Positions 30,201 to 43,361 of a stretch of DNA of 64,000 bases are shown here, piece by piece. Origin of the DNA: Pseudomonas peli (lineage in GTDB: Bacteria > Pseudomonadota > Gammaproteobacteria > Pseudomonadales > Pseudomonadaceae); contig NZ_FMTL01000003.1 of NCBI RefSeq assembly GCF_900099645.1, positions 1 through 64,000 on the forward strand, given 5' to 3'. The notes under the pieces are model-generated. The model did no database searches, was not told where the DNA came from, and saw nothing but the letters and a program-made list of their open reading frames with translations. The first letter of the stretch is position 1, and each line of letters begins with the position of its first letter. A program made the translations under genes and the position numbers.

Positions 30201-30722
30201 GGTGCGGTACCTGGGTGGTCGACTACGGGCCGGAATGGCCCCCGTTTTAAGAGACCGGCAATTCTAGAGAAACCCGAGGGTCAGGTCAATTTCCAACCAG
30301 TCTTTTCCTGCATAAAGAAATATAAAGAAGAGAATATTTAAAGATGTTTAGTAATGTTAGTAGCTATTAGCTGGCCATTGATCTGTGCATAAGTACCTGA
30401 AGGCCAACAGATTAGAGCTGTTCAGCCAAGAGTAAGTCTGTCGAAAAGGCGTGCTGCAACTGTGTGGAAGCAGCGCACAAGCTGAGGATGGAATGCCATT
30501 TTACCCACAGCAGGGTTTTCCACCGGGTTTTACCCTGGTTTATCCAATGAGCTTGCGGGTGGTTATCCACAGCCCTTATCCCACCTTCCTTATAAGCCTT
30601 GATCGCTATTAACACGTTGATTTTCCTTGCGCATAAGCAAGCTTACATGTGGATAACTCAAGCCTCGGCGGCTACAATGATGGCTGTTTTTTGCCTCGCG
30701 CCTTGCGATTTAGGGGATGTCC
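30201..30722. other. oriC: Chromosomal origin region oriC (rpmH-dnaA intergenic)
   Basis: The interval contains no gene. It holds an AT-rich segment (about 30315-30365) and DnaA boxes TGTGCATAA (30384-30392, fits the consensus on the minus strand), TTATCCACA (30563-30571) and TGTGGATAA (30648-30656, minus strand). Near matches lie at 30501-30509 (TTACCCACA) and 30516-30524 (TTTTCCACC). From established knowledge the Pseudomonas origin lies between rpmH and dnaA. Transcription is divergent, so leading-strand genes run away on both sides. Confidence 0.88.
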
Positions 30723-32192
30723 GTGTCCGTGGAACTTTGGCAGCAGTGCGTCGAGCTTCTGCGCGATGAGCTGCCTGCTCAGCAATTCAACACCTGGATC
30801 CGTCCACTGCAGGTCGAAGCCGAAGGCGATGAGCTCCGCGTCTATGCGCCGAATCGTTTTGTCCTCGACTGGGTTAATGAGAAGTACCTCAGCCGTTTGC
30901 TCGAGTTACTCACCGAACGGACCAACGGTCTGGTTCCGGCGCTCTCCTTATTAATAGGTAGCAAACGCAGCTCGACACCGCGCGCGGCAGCCGTAAGTAC
31001 CCCGTCAGCTGCGCCGAGCACGCCAGCACCTGCTGCAGTCAACACAGCAGCAACTACTACCGCGCAGGCAGAACCCTCGCGCGCGAGCTTTGACCCTATG
31101 GCCGGTGCCGCCAGCCAGCAGGCTCCAGCGCGTACTGAGCGTTCGGTGCAGGTTGAAGGCGGGTTGAAACACACCAGTTACCTGAATCGCACCTTTACCT
31201 TTGATAACTTCGTCGAAGGTAAATCCAACCAGCTGGCCCGCGCAGCGGCCTGGCAGGTTGCGGACAACCCAAAGCACGGTTACAACCCGCTGTTCCTTTA
31301 TGGCGGCGTGGGCTTGGGTAAGACTCACTTAATGCATGCAGTGGGTAACCATCTGCTGGCGAAGAACCCGAATGCCAAGGTGGTGTACCTGCATTCCGAG
31401 CGTTTCGTCGCGGACATGGTCAAGGCCTTGCAGCTGAACGCCATCAACGAGTTTAAGCGCTTCTACCGTTCGGTAGACGCATTGCTAATCGATGACATTC
31501 AATTCTTCGCCAAGAAAGAGCGTTCCCAGGAAGAGTTCTTCCACACCTTCAACGCTTTGCTTGAAGGCGGCCAGCAGGTGATTCTCACCAGCGACCGTTA
31601 CCCGAAAGAAATCGAAGGCCTGGAAGAACGCCTCAAGTCACGTTTCGGTTGGGGTCTGACGGTAGCCGTCGAGCCGCCTGAACTGGAAACCCGCGTGGCG
31701 ATTCTGATGAAGAAGGCTGATCAGGCCAAAGTCGACCTGCCGCATGATGCTGCCTTCTTTATTGCCCAGCGTATTCGTTCCAACGTGCGTGAGCTGGAAG
31801 GTGCGTTGAAGCGCGTTATCGCCCACTCGCACTTCATGGGCCGTGACATTACCATCGAGCTGATCCGCGAATCGCTTAAGGACCTATTGGCCCTGCAGGA
31901 CAAGCTGGTCAGCATCGACAATATTCAGCGCACGGTTGCTGAGTACTACAAGATCAAGATTTCTGATCTGCTGTCCAAGCGCCGCTCACGTTCAGTCGCG
32001 CGCCCGCGTCAGGTGGCCATGGCCTTGTCGAAAGAGCTGACCAACCACAGCCTGCCGGAAATTGGTGATGCCTTCGGCGGCCGCGATCACACAACGGTAT
32101 TGCATGCATGCCGTAAGATTGCTGAACTTAAGGAATCCGACGCGGACATCCGCGAGGACTATAAGAATTTGCTGCGTACGCTTACAACCTAA
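30723..32192 (+). CDS. dnaA: Chromosomal replication initiator DnaA
   Basis: AAA+ initiator that binds DnaA boxes and melts oriC. The N-terminal DnaB-interacting domain ([22 protein letters not shown]), a low-complexity Ala/Thr linker (about residues 85-130), the AAA+ core ([26 protein letters not shown]) and the C-terminal signature [15 protein letters not shown] are all seen. The start is GTG at 30723 because AGGGG (30712-30716) is six bases before it; the ATG at 30717 abuts that sequence directly. The 489-residue product then begins MSVELWQQ as in other Pseudomonas. Confidence 0.96.
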   Translation: MSVELWQQCVELLRDELPAQQFNTWIRPLQVEAEGDELRVYAPNRFVLDWVNEKYLSRLLELLTERTNGLVPALSLLIGSKRSSTPRAAAVSTPSAAPSTPAPAAVNTAATTTAQAEPSRASFDPMAGAASQQAPARTERSVQVEGGLKHTSYLNRTFTFDNFVEGKSNQLARAAAWQVADNPKHGYNPLFLYGGVGLGKTHLMHAVGNHLLAKNPNAKVVYLHSERFVADMVKALQLNAINEFKRFYRSVDALLIDDIQFFAKKERSQEEFFHTFNALLEGGQQVILTSDRYPKEIEGLEERLKSRFGWGLTVAVEPPELETRVAILMKKADQAKVDLPHDAAFFIAQRIRSNVRELEGALKRVIAHSHFMGRDITIELIRESLKDLLALQDKLVSIDNIQRTVAEYYKIKISDLLSKRRSRSVARPRQVAMALSKELTNHSLPEIGDAFGGRDHTTVLHACRKIAELKESDADIREDYKNLLRTLTT

Positions 32193-32223
32193 TACGCAAC
32201 TCCACTAGGCAAGGGACTAGACC

Positions 32224-33327
32224 ATGCATTTCACCATTCAACGCGAAGCCTTGTTGAAACCTCTGCAACTGGTCGCCGGCGTCGTGGAACGCCGTCAGAC
32301 CTTGCCGGTTCTCTCTAACGTGCTGCTGGTGGTCGAAGGCCAGCAGCTTTCGCTGACCGGTACCGACCTGGAAGTCGAGCTGGTTGGTCGTGTCACCCTG
32401 GAAGAGCCAGCGGAGTCCGGTGAGATCACCGTGCCGGCGCGCAAACTGATGGACATCTGCAAAAGCCTGCCGGCTGATGCCCTGATCGATATCCGTATCG
32501 ACGAGCAGAAGCTGCTGGTCAAAGCCGGCCGCAGCCGTTTCAGCCTGTCCACCCTGCCTGCCAATGATTTTCCCACTGTTGAAGAAGGTCCAGGCTCGCT
32601 GACCTTCAGCCTGGTACAAAGCAGACTGCGCCGCCTGATCGAACGCACCAGCTTTGCCATGGCCCAGCAGGACGTGCGCTATTACCTCAACGGCATGCTG
32701 CTGGAAGTGCAGACCGGCATCCTCCGCGCCGTTGCCACAGACGGTCACCGTCTGGCAATGTGTTCGATGGAAGCGGCGATTGAGCAGGTTGAACGCCACC
32801 AGGTCATCGTGCCGCGCAAAGGTATTCTCGAACTGGCTCGTCTGCTGACTGAACAAGATGGAAGCGTGAGCATCGTTCTCGGTCAGCACCACATCCGCGC
32901 TACCACCGGCGAGTTTACCTTCACCTCGAAACTAGTCGACGGCAAGTTCCCTGATTACGAGCGTGTGTTGCCGCGTGGTGGTGACAAGCTGGTGGTTGCT
33001 GATCGTCAGGGCCTGCGTGAAGCGTTTAGCCGTACCGCGATTCTGTCAAACGAGAAGTACCGCGGTATTCGCCTGCAACTGGAATCTGGCTTGCTGAAAA
33101 TTCAGGCCAACAACCCGGAGCAGGAAGAAGCGGAAGAAGAGATCGCCGTGGACTACAACGGCAGCTCGTTGGAAATCGGTTTTAACGTCAGCTACCTGCT
33201 CGACGTGCTGAGCGTGATGACCACCGACCAGGTGCGTCTGATTCTCTCCGATGCCAACAGCAGTGCCCTGGTGCAAGAAGCTGACAACGACGACTCCTCT
33301 TATGTGGTTATGCCGATGCGTCTGTAA
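32224..33327 (+). CDS. dnaN: DNA polymerase III sliding clamp (beta subunit)
   Basis: Ring-shaped processivity clamp. Three tandem clamp domains make up the 367 residues; MHFTIQREALLKPLQLVAGVVERRQTLPVLSNVLL and the C-terminus DDSSYVVMPMRL are typical. AAGGGA precedes the ATG. It follows dnaA by 31 bases. TnsE-type transposition is known to use the clamp, so host and element meet here functionally. Confidence 0.98.
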   Translation: MHFTIQREALLKPLQLVAGVVERRQTLPVLSNVLLVVEGQQLSLTGTDLEVELVGRVTLEEPAESGEITVPARKLMDICKSLPADALIDIRIDEQKLLVKAGRSRFSLSTLPANDFPTVEEGPGSLTFSLVQSRLRRLIERTSFAMAQQDVRYYLNGMLLEVQTGILRAVATDGHRLAMCSMEAAIEQVERHQVIVPRKGILELARLLTEQDGSVSIVLGQHHIRATTGEFTFTSKLVDGKFPDYERVLPRGGDKLVVADRQGLREAFSRTAILSNEKYRGIRLQLESGLLKIQANNPEQEEAEEEIAVDYNGSSLEIGFNVSYLLDVLSVMTTDQVRLILSDANSSALVQEADNDDSSYVVMPMRL

Positions 33328-33330
33328 CCG

Positions 33331-33472
33331 ACAGACCGTTGAATAACTACTACGCTCGGCCATGCCGCGTTGGGGTCAGTTTCGGAATGCTCATGTACTA
33401 CCCGTACACTCCGCTTCCTCAACTGATCCCGCCTTGCTTGACCTTTGCTCGCTACGTTCTACAACGGTCTGT
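33331..33472. repeat. 142-bp imperfect palindromic element between dnaN and recF
   Basis: ACAGACCGTTG (33331-33341) and CAACGGTCTGT (33462-33472) are perfect 11-bp terminal inverted repeats. The interior is also imperfectly palindromic: GGGGTCAGTTTCGGAA is mirrored by TTCCTCAACTGATCCC, so the RNA could fold into one long hairpin. The element fills the whole gap except for 3 bases after dnaN and 7 before recF. It resembles a dispersed Pseudomonas intergenic repeat (recalled, not checked). No open frame is present. Confidence 0.75.
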
Positions 33473-33479
33473 TAGTTAA

Positions 33480-37005
<3,526 letters not shown>

Positions 37006-37047
37006 AACAGCCGGAGGACGCCAGACACACGCTGGTTTCTGTCTAGA

Positions 37048-37083
37048 AAAAGCCCCTGCTGATTAACTTCAGCAGGGGCTTTT
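37048..37083 (+). terminator. Terminator of gyrB
   Basis: AAAAGCCCCTGCTGA and TCAGCAGGGGCTTTT form a perfect 15-bp stem around a six-base loop and run into TTTTTT. It ends the dnaA-dnaN-recF-gyrB unit. Confidence 0.95.
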
Positions 37084-37084
37084 T

Positions 37085-37100
37085 TGTTCCACATGGAACA
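37085..37100. other. Degenerate parS-like site after gyrB
   Basis: TGTTCCACATGGAACA differs from the parS consensus at one central position (A for G). It abuts the gyrB terminator. Confidence 0.6.
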
Positions 37101-37307
37101 TAGCCGCAGGCATGCAGCGCACATCCGTACCCGAGCAAATTTGAGCGATAAAAAAGCCGACACTGAGGCCGGCTTGAGGTTACGTCGGAAAACTTATGCA
37201 CGAAAAGCAGTTGGTTAGATGCACATTAAAACTGCTTATAAATCATTACCTTGAAAGGCTTAATAGCACTCTGCCGGTATTTCGCGCACAGGTTATCCAC
37301 AATTGGG
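37101..37307. other. Convergent gyrB-plsC gap with a terminator and DnaA boxes
   Basis: An AAGCCG...CGGCTT hairpin (37154-37175) with T-run on the minus strand serves plsC. TTATCCACA at 37293-37301 is a perfect DnaA box that abuts the plsC stop region, and TTATGCACG at 37194-37202 has one mismatch. No gene was recognised. Confidence 0.6.
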
Positions 37308-38081
37308 CTAGGCCGGCTCCTGGGCTTCCAGAGGCTGGCTCTGTGCATCCAGTGAGCCGATATCGCGTTGCGCCTGGCTGACCCAGGCAAACGCACGATC
37401 ATTGAGCTCGGCGATGGCGCGCGGACCGCTACCTTCAGCGTGCATCAGTGGGCCAATCACTACTTGAACGGTACCTGGGGTTTTACGCCATCCCAACTTG
37501 GGCCAGAACTCGCCGGCGTTGTGGGCAATCGGCAACACCGGCAGGTTGGCATTCACTGCGAGGGAGGCGCCGCCACGGCTGAACTTGCCGATCTGGCCCG
37601 GTGGAATACGCGTGCCTTCCGGGAATACCAGCACCCAGGCGCCCTGCCCCAGGCGTTTGTGGCCAAGCTTGGCCAGCTGCTTGAGCGCCGCCTTGGGGTT
37701 GCTGCGGTCGATGGCGATAGGTTTGAGCATGGCCATGGCCCAACCGAAGAACGGTACATACAGCAGCTCGCGCTTGACCACTTGGCTGAGCGGCTCAAAG
37801 TAGCCGCATAGAAAGAAGGTCTCCCAGGTGCTTTGGTGCTTGGCGAGGATCACGCAGGGCTGTTCGGGGATATTCTCCAGGCCCTTGATCTCATAGTTGA
37901 TGCCGGCTACCACCTTGGCCAGCCAGGTGGCGCAGCGGCACCAGTTCTGGATAACAAAGCGATAGCGCGCGCGAAACGGTAGGAAGGGTGCAACGAAGAC
38001 GCTGAGGGTGCACCAGACAAAGGCGCTGGAAGACAACAACAGATAGAAGAGAACGGTTCTGAGGGTCTGCACTATCGACAT
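37308..38081 (-). CDS. 1-acyl-sn-glycerol-3-phosphate acyltransferase (PlsC-type)
   Basis: Inner-membrane enzyme that acylates lysophosphatidic acid in phospholipid synthesis. The acceptor-binding motif is AKHQSTWETFF and the glycerophosphate-binding motif is VFPEGTRIPPGQ. An N-terminal hydrophobic segment (TVLFYLLLSSSAFVWCTLSVFVAPFL) anchors it. Length is 257 aa. It corresponds by position to the acyltransferase gene after gyrB in P. aeruginosa (recalled PA0005, lptA). gmhB lies 32 bases upstream and is likely cotranscribed. Confidence 0.93.
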   Translation of the reverse strand: MSIVQTLRTVLFYLLLSSSAFVWCTLSVFVAPFLPFRARYRFVIQNWCRCATWLAKVVAGINYEIKGLENIPEQPCVILAKHQSTWETFFLCGYFEPLSQVVKRELLYVPFFGWAMAMLKPIAIDRSNPKAALKQLAKLGHKRLGQGAWVLVFPEGTRIPPGQIGKFSRGGASLAVNANLPVLPIAHNAGEFWPKLGWRKTPGTVQVVIGPLMHAEGSGPRAIAELNDRAFAWVSQAQRDIGSLDAQSQPLEAQEPA

Positions 38082-38113
38082 GGGAGCTTTTACCGTCGCA
38101 GGCAGCGCCTGCT

Positions 38114-38647
38114 TTATAAGTGGAGAAGCTGTGCGGCAACCGCCGCCAGATCATCGAATACCAGGGTGCCCGCTGGCAATCCTTTCGCCAGGGTGCGTTC
38201 GCCCTTGCCGGTCTTTACCAAAACTGGCTGACAATCGACGGCGCCGGCCGCTGTCAGGTCACCGCTGCTGTCTCCGACAAACCACACGCCCTTAAGTGCT
38301 ACGCCATAGTACGCAGCAATCTGCTCGAGCATGCCGGGTTTCGGTTTGCGACATGCGCAGCCCTCATCCGGGCCGTGGATGCAGTGCACGATCAGGCCCA
38401 GGTCGCCGCCCTGCGCCGTCACCAGTTCACGTAGGCGCGCGTGCATGGCTTCCAGTGTGGCCAGGTCGTAATAGCCGCGGGCGACCCCGGATTGATTGGT
38501 GGCCACCGCGATCGTCCAGCCGGCTTGCGACAGGCGCGCGATGGCTTCGATGGCGCCGGGCAACGGCATCCATTCGGCGACGCTTTTGATATAGGCGTCG
38601 GAGTCGTAATTGATCACGCCGTCGCGGTCGAGAATCAGCAGTTTCAT
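38114..38647 (-). CDS. gmhB: D-glycero-beta-D-manno-heptose-1,7-bisphosphate 7-phosphatase
   Basis: HAD-family phosphatase of the ADP-heptose pathway for LPS inner core. The catalytic motif is LILDRDGVINYDSD (DxD), and a structural zinc site is formed by CIHGPDEGCACRKP. Motif III is GVWFVGDSSGDLTAA. The start at 38647 (MKLLILDRDG) is at the usual place and gives 177 aa; the frame upstream runs through an inverted repeat and is not coding. Confidence 0.94.
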   Translation of the reverse strand: MKLLILDRDGVINYDSDAYIKSVAEWMPLPGAIEAIARLSQAGWTIAVATNQSGVARGYYDLATLEAMHARLRELVTAQGGDLGLIVHCIHGPDEGCACRKPKPGMLEQIAAYYGVALKGVWFVGDSSGDLTAAGAVDCQPVLVKTGKGERTLAKGLPAGTLVFDDLAAVAAQLLHL

Positions 38648-38660
38648 GCGGTAATCCGTA

Positions 38661-38726
38661 ACCGGCTGGCGGTGATGGCCGCCAGCCGGTAAAGGTGATG
38701 ATGGGTAGCGCTGTGCTCCACCCATC
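38661..38726. repeat. Inverted repeats of REP type between gmhB and glyS
   Basis: ACCGGCTGGCGG (38661-38672) and CCGCCAGCCGGT (38679-38690) are perfect 12-bp inverted copies. GATGGGT (38700-38706) and ACCCATC (38720-38726) follow, in a context like the dispersed Pseudomonas repeat GTAGGATGGGT...ACCCATC. They probably act as a 3' mRNA structure for glyS. Confidence 0.7.
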
Positions 38727-38737
38727 CTACGATCGAC

Positions 38738-40792
38738 TTAGCCGAGTACCGAGATATCAGCCACGCCGAGGAACAGGCCACGCAGCTTGGCCAGAAGCGC
38801 ATAGCGGTTAGCCCGCACGGCAGGGTCTTCGGCGTTGACCAGTACCGCCTCGAAGAAGGCGTCCACCGGCTCGCGCAGGTTGGCCAGCTGGCTTAGCGCC
38901 AGGTTGTACTGACGCGCTGCGGCCAGCGGCTGCACAGCATGCTCGGCCTGCTGGATGGCGGCGTTGAGGGCGAACTCGCTGGGGTTGTCGAAGTGGTGGG
39001 CCTGCACGCTGGCAGCCACCTGGCCTTCGGCCTTGCTCAGCAGATTGGACACGCGCTTGTTTGCTGCCGCCAGAGCTGCCGCCTGCGGCAGTGCACGGAA
39101 GGCCTGCACGGCCTGCACACGTTGGTCGAAGTCCAGCGGCGAGGTCGGGCTGACCGCACGTACGGCCTGGTACACGGCTACTTCGACGCCTTCGTCCTCA
39201 TAACGGGCGCGCAGACGGTCGAAGATAAAGTCCTGCACCTGGGGGGCCAGGCCGTCGGCCTTGATCTTGTCGCCGAACTGCTTGATGGAGAAGGCGACGG
39301 CTTCGGCCAGATCCAGATCCAGCTGCTTCTCGATCAGGATGCGCAGCACACCGAGGGCCGCGCGACGCAGGGCGTAGGGGTCCTTGCTGCCGGTGGGCAG
39401 CATGCCGATGCCGAAGATGCCGACCAGGGTATCCAGCTTGTCGGCCAGGGCCACGGCGGCACCTGTGAGGGTGCTTGGCAGTTCGGCACCGGCGCCGCGC
39501 GGCATATATTGCTCGTTCAGCGCCAGGGCCACGTCTTCGGCTTCGCCGTCGTGCTTGGCGTAGTAGTAACCGGCGATGCCCTGCATTTCCGGGAATTCGC
39601 CGACCATCTCGCTGGCCAGGTCGCACTTGCAGAGGATGCCGGCACGCGCCGCGCGGGTGGCGTCCCCACCGATGCGCTGGGCAATAAAACCAGCCAGGGC
39701 GGAAACCCGCTGGGCTTTGTCATAGACCGAGCCGAGCTGGGCCTGGAACACCACGTTGGCCAGGCGCTGGTTGAAGCTTTCCAGCTTCTGCTTCTTGTCC
39801 TGCTTGAAGAAGAACTCGGCGTCAGTCAAACGTGGACGCACCACCTTCTCGTTGCCGGAAATGATCTGCGCCGGGTCTTTGCTCTCAACGTTGGCCACGG
39901 TGATAAAGCGCGGCAGCAGCTTGCCGTTGGCGTCCAGCAGGCAGAAGTACTTCTGGTTGTCCTGCATGGTGGTGATCAGCGCTTCCTGCGGCACTTCAAG
40001 GAAGCGTTCCTCGAAGGAGCAGACCAGCGGCACCGGCCATTCGACCAGGGCGCTGACTTCATCCAGCAGCGCCGGCGGTACGATGGCGGTGCCCTGCTGC
40101 TCGGCCGCCAGCTGGTCGACGCGGGCGGCGATCTGCGCGCGGCGCTCGGCGAAGTCGGCAATCACATAGGCGCTGCGCAGGTCTTCGGCGTAGTTGGCCG
40201 GCGCGCTGATGCGCACTTCGTGGTTGGCGTGGAAGCGATGGCCACGGGAGACGCGGCCGGCTTGCTGGGCGAGGATTTCGCAGTCGATCACCTCGTCACC
40301 GAACAGCATCACCAGCCACTGGCTCGGGCGGACGAATTCGGTCTTGCGCGCGCCCCAGCGCATACGCTTAGGGATAGGCAGCTCGTTTAGCGAGGTTTCG
40401 ACGATAGCGGGCAGCAGACCGGCAGCGGCTTGGCCTGGGATGCTCTGGCTGAACTTGAGCTTAGGGCCGCTCTGGTCGATTTGGCTCAGCTCGACGCCGC
40501 ACTTCTTGGCAAAGCCCAGGGCCGCTTGAGTCGGGTTGCCGTCCTTGTCGAAGGCTGCCTGGATGGGCGGGCCATCGAGGTTCTGGGTGCGATCGGCTTG
40601 CTGTTCTTCAAGCTGCTCGATCAACACGGCCAGACGGCGTGGTGCAGCGTAATAGCGCACTTGGCCATAGCTCAGGCCGGCGCTTTTCAGGCCTTTCTCG
40701 ATACCAGCGAGGAAGGCTTCACCGAGGGTTTTCAGGGCTTTCGGTGGCAGCTCTTCGGTGCCCAGTTCTACCAGGAAATCACGCGCACTCAT
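38738..40792 (-). CDS. glyS: Glycine--tRNA ligase beta subunit
   Basis: Larger subunit of the heterotetrameric glycyl-tRNA synthetase. The start [20 protein letters not shown] is diagnostic; the HD-like region is intact and a C-terminal anticodon-binding domain (from about residue 570) is present. Length is 684 aa. The ATG overlaps the glyQ stop by 4 bases. Confidence 0.97.
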   Translation of the reverse strand: MSARDFLVELGTEELPPKALKTLGEAFLAGIEKGLKSAGLSYGQVRYYAAPRRLAVLIEQLEEQQADRTQNLDGPPIQAAFDKDGNPTQAALGFAKKCGVELSQIDQSGPKLKFSQSIPGQAAAGLLPAIVETSLNELPIPKRMRWGARKTEFVRPSQWLVMLFGDEVIDCEILAQQAGRVSRGHRFHANHEVRISAPANYAEDLRSAYVIADFAERRAQIAARVDQLAAEQQGTAIVPPALLDEVSALVEWPVPLVCSFEERFLEVPQEALITTMQDNQKYFCLLDANGKLLPRFITVANVESKDPAQIISGNEKVVRPRLTDAEFFFKQDKKQKLESFNQRLANVVFQAQLGSVYDKAQRVSALAGFIAQRIGGDATRAARAGILCKCDLASEMVGEFPEMQGIAGYYYAKHDGEAEDVALALNEQYMPRGAGAELPSTLTGAAVALADKLDTLVGIFGIGMLPTGSKDPYALRRAALGVLRILIEKQLDLDLAEAVAFSIKQFGDKIKADGLAPQVQDFIFDRLRARYEDEGVEVAVYQAVRAVSPTSPLDFDQRVQAVQAFRALPQAAALAAANKRVSNLLSKAEGQVAASVQAHHFDNPSEFALNAAIQQAEHAVQPLAAARQYNLALSQLANLREPVDAFFEAVLVNAEDPAVRANRYALLAKLRGLFLGVADISVLG

Positions 40793-41736
40793 TCTGCTGC
40801 CTCCAGCTTGGCTAAAACTTCATCACGCAGGTCGGGGGTGGCGAGCGGGAAGCCGAGTTTGCGCCGCGCTTGCAGGTAGCTCTGCGCCACCGAACGGGCC
40901 AGGGCGCGCACGCGCAGGATGTACTGCTGACGCGCGGTTACCGAGATGGCGCGGCGCGCATCCAGCAGGTTGAAGGTGTGCGAGGCCTTGAGCACCATCT
41001 CGTAGGTTGGCAGCGGCAGCTCCAGCTCGATCAGGCGGTTGGCTTCGCTTTCATAGAAGTCGAACAGCTCGAAGAGTTTCTCGACGTTGGCGTGTTCGAA
41101 GTTATAGGTCGACTGCTCCACTTCGTTCTGGTGGAACACATCGCCATAGGTGACCTTGCCGAACTGGCCGTCGGTCCACACCAGGTCGTACACCGAATCG
41201 ACGCCCTGCAGGTACATGGCCAGGCGCTCGAGGCCGTAAGTGATCTCACCGGTCACCGGGTAGCACTCGATGCCGCCGACTTGCTGGAAGTAGGTGAACT
41301 GGGTGACTTCCATGCCGTTCAGCCAGATTTCCCAGCCCAGACCCCAGGCGCCGAGGGTCGGCGATTCCCAGTTGTCTTCGACGAAGCGAATGTCGTGCAC
41401 CAGCGGGTCGATGCCGATGGCTTTCAGTGAGCCTAAGTACAGCTCCTGGAAGTTTTCCGGGTTCGGCTTCAAGACCACCTGGAACTGGTAGTAATGCTGC
41501 AGACGGTTAGGGTTCTCGCCGTAGCGGCCGTCAGCCGGACGACGGGAAGGCTGCACATAGGCGGCGTTCCAGGTCTCAGGACCGATGGCACGGAGAAACG
41601 TGGCGGTGTGGAAGGTGCCCGCGCCAACTTCCATATCGTAGGGCTGCAACACCACACAGCCCTGTTCGGCCCAGTACTGTTGCAGGGCGAGGATCAAGTC
41701 TTGGAAGGTGCGCACGGCAGGCGTAGTCTGGCTCAC
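40789..41736 (-). CDS. glyQ: Glycine--tRNA ligase alpha subunit
   Basis: Catalytic class II subunit. The segment [18 protein letters not shown] and the motif [17 protein letters not shown] are typical. The start is GTG at 41736 ([13 protein letters not shown], 315 aa); the frame continues upstream but without conserved residues and across the tag promoter region. It is divergent from tag with 66 bases between them. Confidence 0.96.
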   Translation of the reverse strand: MSQTTPAVRTFQDLILALQQYWAEQGCVVLQPYDMEVGAGTFHTATFLRAIGPETWNAAYVQPSRRPADGRYGENPNRLQHYYQFQVVLKPNPENFQELYLGSLKAIGIDPLVHDIRFVEDNWESPTLGAWGLGWEIWLNGMEVTQFTYFQQVGGIECYPVTGEITYGLERLAMYLQGVDSVYDLVWTDGQFGKVTYGDVFHQNEVEQSTYNFEHANVEKLFELFDFYESEANRLIELELPLPTYEMVLKASHTFNLLDARRAISVTARQQYILRVRALARSVAQSYLQARRKLGFPLATPDLRDEVLAKLEAAE

Positions 41737-41802
41737 AAATTTCACCCGTACTTTGGCGGCTTCAGAAAGTCCGCGAGTATACCGAAGCTCAGGAAAACCC
41801 GC

Positions 41803-42360
41803 ATGCCACGCTGTTTCTGGTGCAATGACGATCCGCTGTATCAGGCGTACCACGATCAAGAATGGGGCGTGCCGCAACGCGACCCCCAGGTGCTGTTCGA
41901 GTTACTGCTGCTGGAGGGTTTTCAGGCAGGTCTGTCGTGGATCACCGTGCTGAAGAAGCGCGAGCACTATCGCAAGGTGCTGTTCGGGTTTGATGTGCAG
42001 CGTCTGGCCATGCTCACCGACGAGTACATCGAAGACACCCTGATGCAGGACGCCGGCATCATTCGTAACCGCCTCAAGCTCAAGGCTGTGCGCAAAAACG
42101 CTCAGGCCTGGCTCAAGCTGGAAGACCCGGTGACGCTGCTCTGGTCGTTTGTTGGCGGCGCGCCGAAGATCAATCACTTCAGCGAGCGCGGCCAGGTGCC
42201 GGCAGTAACCGCCGAGGCCGAGGCGATGAGCAAGGCGCTGAAAAAGGCCGGCTTTACCTTTGTCGGCCCGACCATCTGCTACGCCTATATGCAGGCCACG
42301 GGGATGGTCATGGATCACACCAGCGACTGTGACCGTTACGCGCAACTGACCACTCGCTAG
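41803..42360 (+). CDS. tag: DNA-3-methyladenine glycosylase I
   Basis: Removes 3-methyladenine from alkylated DNA. The start [22 protein letters not shown] sets Cys4 and His17, which with the C-terminal His and Cys ([10 protein letters not shown]) form the zinc site known from E. coli Tag. Catalytic region [16 protein letters not shown] is intact. Length is 185 aa; the longer upstream frame overlaps glyQ and is rejected. Confidence 0.96.
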   Translation: MPRCFWCNDDPLYQAYHDQEWGVPQRDPQVLFELLLLEGFQAGLSWITVLKKREHYRKVLFGFDVQRLAMLTDEYIEDTLMQDAGIIRNRLKLKAVRKNAQAWLKLEDPVTLLWSFVGGAPKINHFSERGQVPAVTAEAEAMSKALKKAGFTFVGPTICYAYMQATGMVMDHTSDCDRYAQLTTR

Positions 42361-42405
42361 CTCGGGTGGTTACAATAAGCGCCTTTTGATCGGCTGGAGT
42401 TGCCT

Positions 42406-43293
42406 GTGGAAAAGCTCAAAGGTGCCCTGGTGGTGGGCTTTCTGCGTTTGTTTGCCTTGCTGCCGTGGCGCGCCGTACAGGGCGTGGGCGCAGCGATTGG
42501 CTGGCTGATGTGGAAGCTGCCGAATGGCTCGCGCGAAGTGGCCAGCATCAACCTGCGCAAGTGCTTTCCCGAACTGGATGAAGCCGCGCACCAGCGTCTG
42601 CTGGGCCAATCGCTGATGGATATCGGCAGAACCCTGACCGAAAGCGCCTGTGCCTGGATCTGGCCGGCGCAGAAATCCATCGGCCTGGTGCGTGAAGTCG
42701 AGGGCCTGGAAGTCCTGCAGCAGGCATTGGCCAGCGGTAAGGGCGTAGTCGGCATCACCAGCCACCTCGGCAACTGGGAAGTGCTTAACCACTTTTACTG
42801 CGCGCAGTGCAAACCGATCATCTTCTACCGTCCACCCAAGCTCAAAGCCGTTGACGATCTGCTGCGCCAGCAGCGTGTGCAGCTGGGGAACCGCGTTGCG
42901 CCGTCGACCAAGGAAGGCATCCTCAGCGTGATCAAGGAAGTGCGCAAAGGCGGTGCGGTGGGCATTCCGGCCGATCCCGAGCCGAGCCTGTCTTCCGGGG
43001 TATTCGTGCCCTTTCTCGGTACCGAGGCGCTGACCAGCAAGTTTGTTGCCGGTATGTTGAGCGGTGGCAAGGCCTGCGGGGTATTTCTGCATGCGCTGCG
43101 TCTGCCGGATGGTTCGGGCTTTAAGGTCATTTTGGAAGCCGCGCCCGAAGCGATGTACAGCACTGATACGGCCACCGCCGTGGCGGCGATGAGCAAGGTT
43201 ATCGAGCGTTATGTACGCAGCTACCCGAGCCAGTACATGTGGAGCATGAAGCGCTTCAAGAAGCGCCCTGCCGGCGAAGCCAAGTGGTATTGA
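42406..43293 (+). CDS. Lipid A biosynthesis acyltransferase (LpxL/HtrB family)
   Basis: Transfers a secondary acyl chain to Kdo2-lipid IVA at the inner membrane. The catalytic HX4E motif is SHLGNWEVLNHF, and the downstream segment GIPADPEPSLSSGVFVPFLG is typical. One N-terminal membrane segment is seen. GTG at 42406 is chosen because GGAG lies six bases before it; a TTG at 42400 directly abuts that GGAG. Length is 295 aa. Pseudomonas has two such paralogues and the chain specificity is not shown by sequence. Confidence 0.93.
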   Translation: MEKLKGALVVGFLRLFALLPWRAVQGVGAAIGWLMWKLPNGSREVASINLRKCFPELDEAAHQRLLGQSLMDIGRTLTESACAWIWPAQKSIGLVREVEGLEVLQQALASGKGVVGITSHLGNWEVLNHFYCAQCKPIIFYRPPKLKAVDDLLRQQRVQLGNRVAPSTKEGILSVIKEVRKGGAVGIPADPEPSLSSGVFVPFLGTEALTSKFVAGMLSGGKACGVFLHALRLPDGSGFKVILEAAPEAMYSTDTATAVAAMSKVIERYVRSYPSQYMWSMKRFKKRPAGEAKWY

Positions 43294-43361
43294 ATGGGTC
43301 TGAGTTGCAGGCGAAGCCTGCTCTCGACTAGGCTGGGGGAACCCACTCTGACGGACGGCGC

